DNA of 64,000 bases from Paenibacillus dendritiformis (GCF_945605565.1 NZ_OX216966.1:4022001-4086000), one strand, 5' to 3'. Numbered from the stretch's first letter, positions 38,143 through 47,786 are shown. Notes: generated by a model from the sequence alone, not told the origin. Numbers and translations: made by a program.

Positions 38143-38463
38143 CTATGTAAATGACCGCCTTTTTGTGGGCGGTTTTCTTTTGAAACAAAAATCAACAACA
38201 AGTTTTAACATAGCTCTTTGAATAAAGGCATCTACTTCTTCTCTGCTTTCAGCGCCAATGGAAATTATTACTTCTGCGCTATGGGAAGCATCTGCGGTTT
38301 TCGAACCTCTGAATTTCTCAAGCGCCGCATCCGGGAACAGCAGAATGGCAAGTTTGGCTCTCTCGTTACCAACGCTCACTGCATGGAATCGAATCTCATT
38401 GAAAAAAGCAGTTGACCTCTCAACATCTTTGACCAGCAGGTTAATCCAAATCTCATGTGACAT
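38143..38463 (-). pseudogene. VOC-family protein, broken C-terminus
   Basis: The ATG at 38463 lies 8 nt after GGAGG. WINLLVKDVERSTAFF, AILLFPDAALEKF and EVIISIGAESREEVDAFIQR match YaeR/PhnB-like VOC proteins. After residue about 90 the sequence turns basic and unrelated, so the second module is lost. Confidence 0.65.
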
Positions 38464-38542
38464 GGCAGTAGCCTCCTGGAATATATTTTCAACCATTCCT
38501 ACTATACTTTACTTCTGGCAGCAGAAGTGATTCTTATAAAGG

Positions 38543-38588
38543 AAACCGCAAGGTATGACATTCCTGTCATACATCCTGCGGTTTCTTT
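38543..38588. terminator. Terminator-like hairpin
   Basis: AAACCGCA and TGCGGTTT enclose an inner stem TATGACA/TGTCATA; TCTTT follows. Confidence 0.7.
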
Positions 38589-38743
38589 AGTAAATTTATT
38601 TACTTACCTGCTCCAGGATCTTTCTGTCAAAGTATCGATCTGGCCAAGAATGGATTTCGCATCAAAGAAGAAGTTACGTTTTATGTTTTGGAGCAGAATT
38701 GGGAAAATCCAGAGGATTAACAGGATACGATAGAGGAATAAAA

Positions 38744-38782
38744 CAGCAGCAGCCTAGGACCTTAATTCCAGGGCTGCTGCTG
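38744..38782. terminator. GC-rich hairpin
   Basis: CAGCAGCAGCC pairs with GGGCTGCTGCTG over a 16-nt loop. It follows a short frame GFRIKEEVTFYVLEQNWENP ending at 38719 that could not be assigned. The 38790-38980 stretch holds no gene. Confidence 0.55.
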
Positions 38783-38992
38783 CGTCTTCGTCAACATGAT
38801 TGTTTTGTGTCATTGACATGGAACCGATGTTTGAACTCTTGCATCATTAATACGCAAGCAGACACGCCCAATTGACTGAGAGTTTCCCTCCTTTGCCACC
38901 TGAAAATTCACTCGAATTATACTCGACATTTGATTTCGATTAAAACAAACCGATTACTCGGTATGTTTTCAAGGGGGTTTTGAGCATGGCTC

Positions 38993-39022
38993 TTGACATA
39001 GTTATATTATAACTAGTAATAT
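38993..39022 (+). promoter_or_regulatory. PadR promoter with palindromic operator
   Basis: TTGACA (38993) and TAATAT (39017) are spaced by 18 nt. The spacer holds the perfect palindrome AGTTATATTATAACT. Transcription would begin at about 39029, so translation of the PadR gene may be leaderless. A frame MALDIVIL with its own ribosome site AAGGGGG begins at 38985. Confidence 0.6.
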
Positions 39023-39023
39023 T

Positions 39024-39650
39024 ATGACTATGAGAAAACTAATAAAAACACAACGTTCCCCACTAGCCATGGCCGTACTCGCACTTCTTGCAGAAGAACC
39101 CATGCACCCGTACCGAATACAGCAGCTCATCAAAGAAAGAGGAAAGGATCAAATAATTAACGTTCGCCAGCGTACGAGTATTTACCAAACCATTGAGCGT
39201 CTACTGCGGGACGGACAGATTTCTGTTAAAGAAACGTTGCGGGAAACCGGAAAACCAGATCGAACTGTCTATGAAGCAACTAAGGAAGGAAGAGAAATAT
39301 TAATAGAATGGCTTCGTGAGGTGCTATCTACACCAATACAGGAGTTTCCTAATTTCCCAGTTGCAATATCGTATATCAGTATATTGTCACCGCAAGATGC
39401 CCTAGAGAAACTCGAGCAAAGGTTAGATGTATTAGAAAAAACAATACATCAGATCGATAATAATCTCCAAACCTACAAGAGTATCATTCCAAGACTGTTT
39501 ATGCTGGAATCTGAATATCAAAAGGCGGTATTAGCAGCAGAATTGGAATGGGTTCGTTCTGCCAGCGAGGATATCAGGAATGGCTCCCTCTTCTGGAACG
39601 ATGAGTGGCTCCGTGATATTTCGGAGCGACTGACCAGCAAAGAGGAGTAA
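39024..39650 (+). CDS. PadR-family transcriptional regulator
   Basis: The protein has 208 residues (206 from the ATG at 39030, which better fits the promoter). The winged helix is SPLAMAVLALLAEEPMHPYR, QRTSIYQTIERLLRDGQI and RTVYEATKEGREILIEWLRE. A C-terminal coiled-coil dimerisation part follows. PadR proteins repress efflux or detoxification genes until a ligand binds. The palindrome in its own promoter and the MFS/glycosyltransferase genes downstream make it the likely local repressor. Confidence 0.88.
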   Translation: MTMRKLIKTQRSPLAMAVLALLAEEPMHPYRIQQLIKERGKDQIINVRQRTSIYQTIERLLRDGQISVKETLRETGKPDRTVYEATKEGREILIEWLREVLSTPIQEFPNFPVAISYISILSPQDALEKLEQRLDVLEKTIHQIDNNLQTYKSIIPRLFMLESEYQKAVLAAELEWVRSASEDIRNGSLFWNDEWLRDISERLTSKEE

Positions 39651-39690
39651 TTTTCAAAAAATGAAGAGAATTATTAAGGAGGAGTTTCGC

Positions 39691-40194
39691 ATGATAAACA
39701 AAGATGTAACAGCAAAGGAATGGATTTAACCAAAAGCGACTTGAAAAATTCTGATCTTCAAGCAACAGACCTAATACGGAAAGTTTGACTATAGTAATCT
39801 GAAAGCAACTGATTTTAGTCAATCTGATTTAACAGGGTGTTCCTTTAAATGCAGTAACTTGGAGGACGCTGTATTTGATGGTGCCAATTTGAATGAGGCT
39901 ATATTCGATAAATCCGACTTGAGGGGAGCAAGCTTTAAAGAATGCACGTTAGACAACGCTAAGATATGGATGTGCAATGTATCCGGCATAAGTTTTGATA
40001 ACTTGACGTTGAAAGGTGCTAAATTTGATTATTCCGACTTAAAAGACGCATCTTTCCGAAATGCCTTTTTAATCAATGTATCATTCAAATCGGAACTAAA
40101 AAAAGTGATTTTTGATGGTGCAACGATGGAAAAAGTGACGTATGCGATACTAAAAGGAAATAAAGCAAACCTTGATCATGTAAAGGTCATATAA
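39691..40194 (+). pseudogene. Pentapeptide-repeat protein, frameshifted
   Basis: The start MINKDVTAKE has a ribosome site (AAGGAGG). Frame changes near 39715 and 39780 interrupt MDLTKSDLKNSDLQATDL. From about 39783 the repeats run clean: DYSNLKATDFSQSDLTGCSF, then AFDGANLNEAIF-like units to a stop at 40194. Each unit fits A(D/N)LXX. Qnr and McbG proteins of this fold protect gyrase, but this relative need not. A TTG at 39859 could restart a short product. Confidence 0.75.
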
Positions 40195-40220
40195 CAAGCC
40201 TACTTCGGAGGAGCACTATC

Positions 40221-41762
40221 GTGAAACGAAAAAAGAGTAACTTAGGCATCGTCATTGCAGGACTTTTACTTGGTATTTTAATGGGGTCAATGGATAACAC
40301 CATAGTCGCAACTGCTATGGGCACTATCGTCGGTGAGCTTGGAGGGTTAGACAAATTTGTTTGGGTTACATCGGCCTATATGATTGCTGAATTGGCCGGC
40401 GTACCGATATTCGGCAAGCTGTCAGATATGTATGGTCGCAAAAGATTTTTCGTTTTTGGTCTTTTAGTATTTATGATAGGTTCGGCTTTGTGCGGGACAG
40501 CGGGTTCCATAACGGAACTGGCGCTATACCGCGCTATTCAAGGTATCGGCGCAGGAGCCATCATTCCAATCGCTTTTACAATCATGCTTGACGTTGTTCC
40601 GTTTGAATCGCGCGGCAAATTTGGTGGCATCTTTGGTTCCATTTTCGGTTTATCGAGCATATTTGGACCGCTGCTCGGCGCGTACATTACCGACCATATC
40701 AAATGGCAATGGATATTCTACATTAACCTGCCTGTAGGCGTACTGGCGGTTTTAATGATTGTGCTTTTTTACAAAGAATCGCACGAGCATTCGAAGCAAC
40801 CAATCGATTGGGTTGGTGCGTTTACACTTATTGGTGCAGTCGTCTGCCTGATATTCACGCTGGAGCTTGGGGGCAAACAGTATGCATGGGACTCCGCTGC
40901 TATTTTGGGACTATTCGCCGGGTTTATCCTGTTAGCGATTGCGTTTCTTATTACCGAGGCAAAGGTAAAGGAACCAATAATTTCGTACAGCTTGTTCAAA
41001 AACCGTTTGTATACAACAAGCATCCTAATTTCCTTATTTAGCAGTGCAGCGTTCATCGTCGCTTCAGTATACATGCCAATTTTTATTCAAGGTGTTTTTG
41101 GGGGGAAAGCAACGGATTCCGGACTTGTGCTGCTCCCTATGATGCTTGCCTCTGTCGTGACTGCAATGATTGGCGGTTTTGTGATAACTAAAGTACCGTA
41201 TAGAAATGTTATGATTTCAACTTTGCTTGTGTTAGTCGCCGGTGTTGTGCTTGCATCGACCCTTAAGAGTGATTCGACACGATGGTTAATTACATTAAGC
41301 ATGATTTTAATTGGATCGGGTATCGGATCGTCGTTTTCTGTGCTTGGCAATGCTGTCATTCACGGAGTAGTGGCGAGACAACGGGGAACTGCGAACTCCA
41401 CACTTACATTTATTCGTTCGCTTGGCATGACTATCGGAATAACGACGTTCGGCATTATTCAAAGCCAGCTGTTTTCGAATAAATTGGCGAATTATCTTCA
41501 ATCCATGGGTGATAAAGATCCACGATTGCCAAAAGGTCTTGACATGAAAGACCCGCATATACTGCTTTCACCGGAAGCGCGTGAACACATTCCGCACGAA
41601 ATTTTGGACCAAATTAAGAACATGCTTTCCGACTCGATTACGCATACGTTCGCATGGGCGATTATTCCCGCTGCTCTTGCATTTTTCATCTCCTTTTATA
41701 TGGGACGATCGAAGCTTGATGCGTCTGCAAATGCGGATGAAGAATATGTTGCAGGATATTAA
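40221..41762 (+). CDS. MFS multidrug exporter, DHA2 (EmrB/QacA) type
   Basis: The GTG start follows CGGAGGAG, giving 513 residues and 14 predicted membrane helices. Motif D1 is LGILMGSMDNTIVATAMGTI, motif A is GKLSDMYGRKRFF, and the antiporter motif C is in GSIFGLSSIFGPLLGAYITD. The long loop before the last helix carries LSPEAREHIPHEILDQIKNM. This family expels drugs and cationic dyes by proton antiport. It sits between a PadR regulator and a macrolide-type glycosyltransferase. Confidence 0.9.
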   Translation: MKRKKSNLGIVIAGLLLGILMGSMDNTIVATAMGTIVGELGGLDKFVWVTSAYMIAELAGVPIFGKLSDMYGRKRFFVFGLLVFMIGSALCGTAGSITELALYRAIQGIGAGAIIPIAFTIMLDVVPFESRGKFGGIFGSIFGLSSIFGPLLGAYITDHIKWQWIFYINLPVGVLAVLMIVLFYKESHEHSKQPIDWVGAFTLIGAVVCLIFTLELGGKQYAWDSAAILGLFAGFILLAIAFLITEAKVKEPIISYSLFKNRLYTTSILISLFSSAAFIVASVYMPIFIQGVFGGKATDSGLVLLPMMLASVVTAMIGGFVITKVPYRNVMISTLLVLVAGVVLASTLKSDSTRWLITLSMILIGSGIGSSFSVLGNAVIHGVVARQRGTANSTLTFIRSLGMTIGITTFGIIQSQLFSNKLANYLQSMGDKDPRLPKGLDMKDPHILLSPEAREHIPHEILDQIKNMLSDSITHTFAWAIIPAALAFFISFYMGRSKLDASANADEEYVAGY

Positions 41763-41846
41763 GGAGTTTTGCAAAATGAACTGCATACCCGCTGCAGTCA
41801 AAATTAAATATTGTCTAAAATGACTCAAATAGGAGGTCGTAAAGCA

Positions 41847-43118
41847 ATGGCAAAATTTTTAATCAGTACGATGCCTGCTACTGGACATGTAAATCCAATC
41901 CTGACAACTGCAACGAAAATGGTTGAAGAAGGGCATCAAGTAGTATGGCATTCAGGACCGGCAATGGAAGAGAAAATAAAAGCCACCGGAGCAAGTTTTG
42001 TTCCATTCAAGCATACGCCCGATATTATCGAAAGTGCGGTAGATAAACAGGAAAAGGGCCTTGCTGCAGCAAATGCTGCTGTGACAAGCTTATTCGTCGA
42101 CCCCATGCTTGGCCAGATGAAAGATTATCAGGAGATTATAAAAGACTTCCCTGCAGATGTATTAATTGTTGACATGTGTAGTCTGGGAGCTTACCTTTTT
42201 CATGAAAAAGGAGGTCCGGTTTGGGCAAGCATAGGAATGATTCCTTTGAGAACCGAAGAAAGCGCCATGCATGGATCTGGAAAACCTCCCGCTAAAAGTG
42301 CTCTTGGAAGGCTTAACAATCGTATAATAAATTGGATCGGGACACACGTTATGTTAAAAGATGTTACTAAAAAAATGATTAACGATCTTAGAAGTATAAA
42401 AGGGCCTGACATCCCTAAAGGTAAAACCGCTTTTGATTGTCTTATGTCTCCATTCTTGCATCTACATGGCACAACAGCAGCATTTGAATATCCATATAAG
42501 GAACTCCCATCTCAACTTCACTATGTTGGACCTATGCTACCTCCAATGCCCACAGACTTCATACCTCCCAAATGGTGGTCAGAGCTTAGCTCAGGCAAGC
42601 CTGTCGTTCATGTAACTCAAGGGACGGTTGCTACGGATGTTGAAGAACTGACACTGCCGACAATTAGGGCAATGGCGGATGAGAATGTACTTGTTGTCGT
42701 TACTACGCCAAATCCAGAAAAACTGGGGAACGTACCGGGCAATGTACGTGTAGAGCGCATGATCCCACATTCTATCCTGCTTCCCTATGTTGATGTTATG
42801 GTTACTAATGGTGGATTTAATGGTGTCAAGGTCGCACTATCCCATGGCGTTCCTCTTGTGGCGGCAGGGATTCTATCCGATCAACCCGAAGTGTGTGGTC
42901 GTATTGAATACTTCGGTGCAGGGGTTAATCTTAAAACCAGTACCCCAAGCAGTTCTCAATTAAAGGAAGCTATATTAAAGGTACTAAAAGAGCCAGCTTA
43001 TCGTAGCAAAGCAAAAGTCATTCAGTCAGATTTTGCTTCCCATGATAGTGCAATGGAAGCGGTACGATTGCTTGAACGTCTAGCGAAAACAAAAAAGGCT
43101 GTTCTTCGGGAAGCTTAA
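41847..43118 (+). CDS. MGT/UGT-type glycosyltransferase
   Basis: The ATG at 41847 follows TAGGAGG (423 residues). The GT-B fold shows FLISTMPATGHVNPILTTAT at the N-terminus and HSILLPYVDVMVTNGGFNGV, then LSHGVPLVAAGILSDQPEVC, in the sugar-nucleotide domain. It resembles macrolide glycosyltransferases and YjiC-like enzymes that inactivate macrolides or flavonoids. With the MFS exporter 85 nt upstream it forms a drug-modifying and expelling pair. Confidence 0.87.
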   Translation: MAKFLISTMPATGHVNPILTTATKMVEEGHQVVWHSGPAMEEKIKATGASFVPFKHTPDIIESAVDKQEKGLAAANAAVTSLFVDPMLGQMKDYQEIIKDFPADVLIVDMCSLGAYLFHEKGGPVWASIGMIPLRTEESAMHGSGKPPAKSALGRLNNRIINWIGTHVMLKDVTKKMINDLRSIKGPDIPKGKTAFDCLMSPFLHLHGTTAAFEYPYKELPSQLHYVGPMLPPMPTDFIPPKWWSELSSGKPVVHVTQGTVATDVEELTLPTIRAMADENVLVVVTTPNPEKLGNVPGNVRVERMIPHSILLPYVDVMVTNGGFNGVKVALSHGVPLVAAGILSDQPEVCGRIEYFGAGVNLKTSTPSSSQLKEAILKVLKEPAYRSKAKVIQSDFASHDSAMEAVRLLERLAKTKKAVLREA

Positions 43119-43194
43119 TAATATTGTTTAGTCAATAATAGCCTCTACAGAAAAAATAAATCAGGTGGTATTAAATGGAGATTCGCCAACACGA

Positions 43195-43689
43195 TAGACT
43201 GCGCCCACACAGACCGTGTACTGCAGCATGTCGCCAGACCAGGAGAAGTACTGGCTGAAATCCACCGGGTGCTTCGCCCTGGGGGGAGAATTGTCCTCGC
43301 TGAGCCGGATTGGGATACGCTAATTATTGACTATCCCGACCTCTTGGTAGCGCGAGCCTATACTCGTTTTGTAACAGACATCGTCGTACAGAATGCTTGC
43401 ATCGGGCGTCAACTTGCCGGGATGGCGAAGCGTTCTGGCTTCGATGTTGCGAAGGTGATACCCGTCACGACCGTATTCGAGGACGTCTCCGAGGCGGATA
43501 AAATTTTTGGTATCTACCGTGTGACGGAACGTGCTGTTGCTGCAGGGTACATGGAAGCCGATGTGGCCCGAATGTGGAGAGATCTATAGAAGATTGCGTC
43601 AAGATACCGAAGGACTGATACGCAAGGAAGAAGCTGAGCAAGCTGCGATAGTATATCTCGATTCGGTATACGATAGCGTGCGTAAATGA
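43195..43689 (+). pseudogene. SAM-dependent methyltransferase, 3' part
   Basis: DCAHTDRVLQHVARPGEVLA, EIHRVLRPGGRIVLAEPDWD and FGIYRVTERAVAAGYMEADV represent the second half of a UbiE-like methyltransferase. A one-nucleotide shift at about 43589 leads to a tail ending at 43689. The SAM-binding start is missing. Confidence 0.7.
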
Positions 43690-43824
43690 TATCTGGTTGC
43701 TAAGACCTATTGGAATGCTTCCTGATGGACCAAATCAAGATAGAGTTTTATTTTTAAAACATTTGAAGGAATAGTTTCTTTTTTATCTATCAGGTGCTAG
43801 AGGTCACGAATGTATAATCATTAC

Positions 43825-43911
43825 ACAAATAACTGAAATTGCCGAAGGCGGAGTGTATGCTTCGTTTGAGGACTAGGAAGGTAATATCGTCAATATTGTT
43901 GGAGACAGGTA
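43825..43911 (+). pseudogene. VOC-family C-terminal fragment
   Basis: QITEIAEGGVYASFED, a TAG, then EGNIVNIVGDR is the closing strand of a VOC protein. Only 29 codons remain; the 5' flank to 43690 is too decayed to assign. Confidence 0.5.
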
Positions 43912-43937
43912 GTGACTGTATGAAATGAGAGGAGTAT

Positions 43938-43970
43938 TTCTATGCGATCGATCGAGCACGAATACTAAGT
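43938..43970. repeat. 33-bp dispersed repeat (pair with 37283-37315)
   Basis: TTCTATGCGATCGATCGA, then GCACGAATACTAAGT; two differences from the other copy. Confidence 0.75.
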
Positions 43971-44049
43971 TGGAGAAAAAGGATTGACCAGGAAAGATTT
44001 TCTCGGTGAGGCTGGGGTCTATCGAATGAAGTTTTAGTTTATTGGTCGC

Positions 44050-44073
44050 TAAGCTAACGGGCAGTTTAGCTAA
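44050..44073. repeat. ACGGG-loop palindrome, copy 3
   Basis: TAAGCTAACGGGCAGTTTAG then CTAA: arms AGCTAA/TTAGCT around CGGGCAG. Confidence 0.6.
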
Positions 44074-44139
44074 TGTTAAGAAATTGCAAAAATACTTAAA
44101 CGTCCTTTTAAGTTTATATGGGGGCCTTAGAATAATCCT

Positions 44140-44945
44140 TCAGTATTGTGTTTTGATTTTCTCGGTCAAAGTATTGATAATTCTAATAAGTTCCGAATCC
44201 TGAAGAATTAACTTCATTATTTTATCATGTGTATGAATTATTGTAGTATGATCACGTCCTCCAAATGCTTCCCCAATTTTCGGTAATGAGGAATCTGTGA
44301 GTTCTCTGGAGAGGTACATTGCAACCTGTCTCGGTATGGCCACTGCTTTTGTTCGCTTGCGCTCCTTCAATACTTCAGGTCGCAACCCATAATATTCTGC
44401 TACATATTGCTGGATCTTAGGAATTGTCACAACTTGTGGGGGACAGGAGAGAATAATATCTTTTAAAGCATCTACTGCTAATTCAACGCTAATTTCCTGG
44501 CTAACTAGAGTAGAAAATGCAACAACACGAATGAGAGCACCTTCTAACTCACGAACATTTGAGTTGATATTGCTTGCAATGTATACCATTGCTTCATAGG
44601 GAATATGAATCATTCTCTGCCTGAGCTTTTTTTAACAAAATTGCAATTCTCGTTTCAAGATCTGGAGGCTGAATATCTGTTAATAGACCCCATTCGAAGC
44701 GTGATCGTAATCTTTCTTCTAATGTTTGAATTTCTTTAGGCTTCCTATCACTTGAGATAATAATAGCTTTGCCTTCCTCTAAAAGAGAATTAAATGTGTG
44801 GAAGAACTCTTCTTGCGTTTGTTCTTTACCAGCAATGAATTGAATGTCATCAACCAATAGAACATCAATAATTCGATACTTACTTCGAAAAGCTTCACCG
44901 CGGTTATTCATAATCGCATTGATAAATTCATTAGTCGCTCATCAT
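44140..44945 (-). pseudogene. dnaA: Truncated and frameshifted dnaA
   Basis: The minus strand begins inside the AAA+ domain ([16 protein letters not shown]). It continues [20 protein letters not shown] (Walker B), [10 protein letters not shown] and [20 protein letters not shown], then shifts frame near 44605. The remainder runs to the C-terminal DnaA-box binding domain SRELTDSSLPKIGEAFGGRD with HTTIIHTHDKI. Walker A and the N-terminal domain are absent. No recN/gyr-type origin neighbours or DnaA-box cluster is seen. It is a stray remnant, not the replication origin locus. Confidence 0.85.
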
Positions 44946-45077
44946 CAAGGACGATCCGTATGAGAAGCGCAACGTAGCGGAAAGCGGAAATGCGTTTCTG
45001 TGATGTTGAAGTCGTTCCCCATTTATAACTCGATTTGCATGCCGCCGGCTGACAAACAAATCCGTTTGTGTTGTCAC

Positions 45078-45093
45078 GTGACTATAAAGTCAC
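45078..45093. promoter_or_regulatory. GTGACT-ATAA-AGTCAC dyad
   Basis: A perfect 6-bp dyad within a promoter-like stretch (TTGTCACG ... TTAAAAT) resembles MerR-type operators. No intact gene lies downstream. Confidence 0.35.
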
Positions 45094-45168
45094 CTTAAAA
45101 TGTGTTACCGTACAGTACCGGTGTCAAGCGGCTCAAATCATTTTTGTTAGATCACCCGAGAAGACGGT

Positions 45169-45325
45169 GTGACGTTCGGCCGACCCAGGCAAGGAATTGA
45201 TGAAAAGTTTATGCGAGCTTATCAGGAAGGGAGGCCGAATAACGGCAACGGAGGCCATGCGGCAGAGTGGCATGACAAAACCGACTTTTTACCGGCGCAA
45301 TATAAGTTTCAAAAATCCCAATGTT
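45169..45325 (+). pseudogene. Serine recombinase (resolvase) C-terminal HTH fragment
   Basis: VTFGRPRQGIDEKFMRAYQE shifts frame into RITATEAMRQSGMTKPTFYR. This is the helix-turn-helix tail of a resolvase/invertase. The catalytic domain is missing. Confidence 0.7.
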
Positions 45326-45414
45326 CCATTTACAAAAATATATTCGGAACTTTGTCATTTGAGAGAATGGAGGGTTTATCGGTCTAATGTGGAATAATTC
45401 CATATTGAGGGCGG

Positions 45415-45443
45415 ATTAACATAACGGGTAGTTTACTTCAATC
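45415..45443. repeat. ACGGG-loop palindrome, copy 4
   Basis: GATTAACATAACGGGTAGTT then TACTTCAATC: GATT/AATC outer arms and a kept AACGGG loop. Confidence 0.45.
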
Positions 45444-45488
45444 CGCAAGTTTTATTTAGAACAATTTGATAAATGATCGGAAGTGACT

Positions 45489-45772
45489 AATGAACATTCG
45501 TATGTTGAATGACTCTGATGCCCAAGTGTATAGAGAAGTAAGGTTGCGTGCATTGAAAAAATGACCCCGATGCATTCGGATCAACGTATGAGCAAGAAGA
45601 AACTAAACCACTGGGGCACATTATAGAAAGGATACACCATACAAAAGATCAATTTACATTGGGATGTTTTGACGACAGTAACAAATTAGTTGGCATTGTC
45701 AATTTTTCACGTGAAAACAGGCTTAAGACGGCACATAAAGGAAACATTTACGGTATGTACGTAGAGCTGCCC
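45489..45772 (+). pseudogene. GNAT acetyltransferase fragment, frameshifted
   Basis: MNIRMLNDSDAQVYREVRLR, a frameshift, then FGSTYEQEETKPLGHIIERI and GCFDDSNKLVGIVNFSRENR, then YGMYV. This is the start of a GNAT protein, cut before the acetyl-CoA loop. 45773-46020 is GC-rich and unassigned. Confidence 0.7.
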
Positions 45773-46039
45773 CCGATCGGCGCTTCCGGATCCGCTCGTT
45801 CTGCCGTCGCGCAGCGTGGACCTGACTTGCGGCCACCACCTCAACTAGGTGATTCGATCGCTCTCTAGATCCGGCCGTTTCGTTCGCTGCGCTGGCCGGC
45901 GTGAGACGGCCATAGTCGCCGTTCTCTCCATGACATATTGTCGGATCATATCGTGGAATGGTCTTTGGCTCATAACGGTCCGGCTAAACGTGAAAAGGAT
46001 CAATAACAATTTAGATAGGACGAGAATTGCAATGAATTG

Positions 46040-46069
46040 TTAAGCTCTAACGGGAAACAGTAGATTTAA
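46040..46069. repeat. ACGGG-loop palindrome, copy 5
   Basis: TTAAGCTCTAACGGGAAACA then GTAGATTTAA: TTAA outer arms, loop ACGGGAAAC. Confidence 0.55.
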
Positions 46070-46101
46070 GTAATCAATGAGACGAAGAGGGGGAAACCGA
46101 A

Positions 46102-46557
46102 ATGAAGACGATCAAGTGCATGATGGACCACCTGTACTGGGCGGACGGATGCATCTTGGACGCGTTTTAAGGAGAGTGAGACGAAGAACAAGGACCTTCT
46201 GAAGCTGGTTCGGCACCTAGCAGTCGCGGAACGAGTCTGGCTGTCCCGATTGCAGAGCAAAAGCAGCGCGCAATATTCGTTGTGGGAGGAAGCGGAAGAC
46301 CTGACGGCGATCCGGACGATGTTCGAAGAAAACGTCGAGCAATATCGCGTCTATATCGAAGGACTCGAGGAATCCGAGTTGGACGAGATGATCGACTATG
46401 CGAACCAGAGCGGGGTTCCGTTCCGAACGTCCGTCCGGGACATCCTGTTGCAGGTCCTCTTACATGGGCAATATCATCGGGGACGATCAACCGGGCACTT
46501 CGGATCGAATCGGCAGAGCCTGTCCAAGTCGATTACATCACGTTCGCGAGGCTTTAA
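46102..46557 (+). pseudogene. DinB-family protein with two frameshifts
   Basis: MKTIKCMMDHLYWADGCILD has a GAGGGGG ribosome site and then shifts frame at about 46168. It continues LLKLVRHLAVAERVWLSRLQ, EESELDEMIDYANQSGVPFR and LLQVLLHGQYHRG, and shifts again before RALRIESAEPVQVDYITFAR. The metal-binding His (DHLYW, HLAVAE, HGQYHRG) are all present. Recent decay, or sequencing error, should be considered. Confidence 0.8.
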
Positions 46558-46597
46558 TGGGGCCTAATAATCACCATTACTCGGAATGGGATTGGCA

Positions 46598-46624
46598 TTG
46601 AACTAACGGGAAACGATAGTTCAA
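46598..46624. repeat. ACGGG-loop palindrome, copy 6 (best formed)
   Basis: Exact 8-bp arms TTGAACTA and TAGTTCAA surround ACGGGAAACGA. A GGCTGCC-type terminator follows directly. Confidence 0.75.
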
Positions 46625-46632
46625 TGAAAAAA

Positions 46633-46654
46633 AGGGCTGCCGAGTGGCAGCTCT
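46633..46654 (+). terminator. Terminator-like hairpin
   Basis: AGGGCTGCC pairs with GGCAGCTCT (one G-T pair) and is followed by ATTTC. It is placed after palindrome copy 6, as also seen after copy 8. Confidence 0.6.
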
Positions 46655-46717
46655 ATTTCCCGCTAACGGTTAATATAGTCGATAAGTAGGGATATCAACG
46701 GGAGGAATCTCCTCGTT

Positions 46718-46742
46718 GCGCTAACGGGCAGGGTAGTTGAAC
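46718..46742. repeat. ACGGG-loop palindrome, copy 7
   Basis: GCGCTAACGGGCAGGGTAGT then TGAAC. A hairpin AACGGGAGG/CCTCGTT lies just before it. Confidence 0.5.
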
Positions 46743-46935
46743 ATAACTGTGAATGATGTTCATTGTCTAAAAACGCATCCTTAATATCACAATTATGAGA
46801 CTCTATACTTTTGAGTTATAATCCAATTGTATTTCGGTATAATATGATTGTTTAAAATACTGTTTGACTGGTGATTGAACATTTGATAAGATGGCGTAAT
46901 ACCCTTTTCAGGGTCATAATTTAGGGGTGATATCC

Positions 46936-47727
46936 ATGCCTTTACAAATGCATGAAGATTTTATTAACCTAGCCAAAGAAAAACTTCGTGAGGACTATCG
47001 TTTACTTGGACTTCTTGCAGGGGGTTCCATGATTACAGGTTTTATGGATGAGTACAGCGACTTGGATTTAATTGTTGTATACGATGCCAGATACCGAGAA
47101 GAGATAATGGATTACCGCATTCAAATTGCAGAGAAACTAGGAAGTTTATTGTCTGCCTTTACAGGTGAACATGTGGGAGAGCCACGATTAATTATTTGCT
47201 TGTATGGAGCGCCGCCATTACACGTTGATTTAAAGTTTGTTACTGTTCAAGAACTTGAACAAAGGGTTGAGAATCCAATTATCCTTTGGGAGAGAGGCGC
47301 AGAAATAAGTGAATTAATTCAAAGAACATCACCGAGCTATCTATACTCTAGTCCCCAATGGATCGAGGATCGATTTTGGGTATGGGTGCATTATGGTGCG
47401 ACAAAACTGGGAAGAGGAGAATTATTCGAGTTAATCGATCACCTTACCTATATGCGAAGCTCAGCGCTTGGACCACTGTTTCTTATCAAAAACGGTGAAC
47501 TTCCAACAGGAGTAAGAAGACTCGAAAAATATGTGAGCGAAGAACTTGAAGAACTAAAGGAAACTGTTCCAAACCATAGTACAGAGAGTTGTTACCACGC
47601 TTTACAAATGACCATTCGGCTATATCAACAACTTCGTCAACATGTAGGGAATATCGAATATAAAAAAGAGGCGGAACAAGTTTCAGTTGCTTACCTTGAA
47701 GCTGTTTACTCCTCTTTAGATAAATAG
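46936..47727 (+). CDS. Nucleotidyltransferase-domain protein (antibiotic NTase-like)
   Basis: The ATG at 46936 follows AGGGGTG (263 residues). The GSMITGFMDEYSDLDLIVVY motif is the GS...D-x-D metal site of the pol-beta nucleotidyltransferase fold, and HVDLKFVTV gives the third acidic residue. The helical C-terminal half resembles those of lincosamide/aminoglycoside nucleotidyltransferases. The substrate is unassigned. It is intact, monocistronic, and followed by palindrome copy 8 and a strong terminator. Confidence 0.82.
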   Translation: MPLQMHEDFINLAKEKLREDYRLLGLLAGGSMITGFMDEYSDLDLIVVYDARYREEIMDYRIQIAEKLGSLLSAFTGEHVGEPRLIICLYGAPPLHVDLKFVTVQELEQRVENPIILWERGAEISELIQRTSPSYLYSSPQWIEDRFWVWVHYGATKLGRGELFELIDHLTYMRSSALGPLFLIKNGELPTGVRRLEKYVSEELEELKETVPNHSTESCYHALQMTIRLYQQLRQHVGNIEYKKEAEQVSVAYLEAVYSSLDK

Positions 47728-47786
47728 ACAAATCATTTTGTTAAAAAGCGACGGTAATCGCATTAAAAATATGAAATATAAGTAAT

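Noticed and set aside
44140..44945. Chromosomal replication origin
   Set aside because: dnaA is truncated and frameshifted, dnaN/recF/gyrB are absent, and I see no cluster of DnaA boxes.
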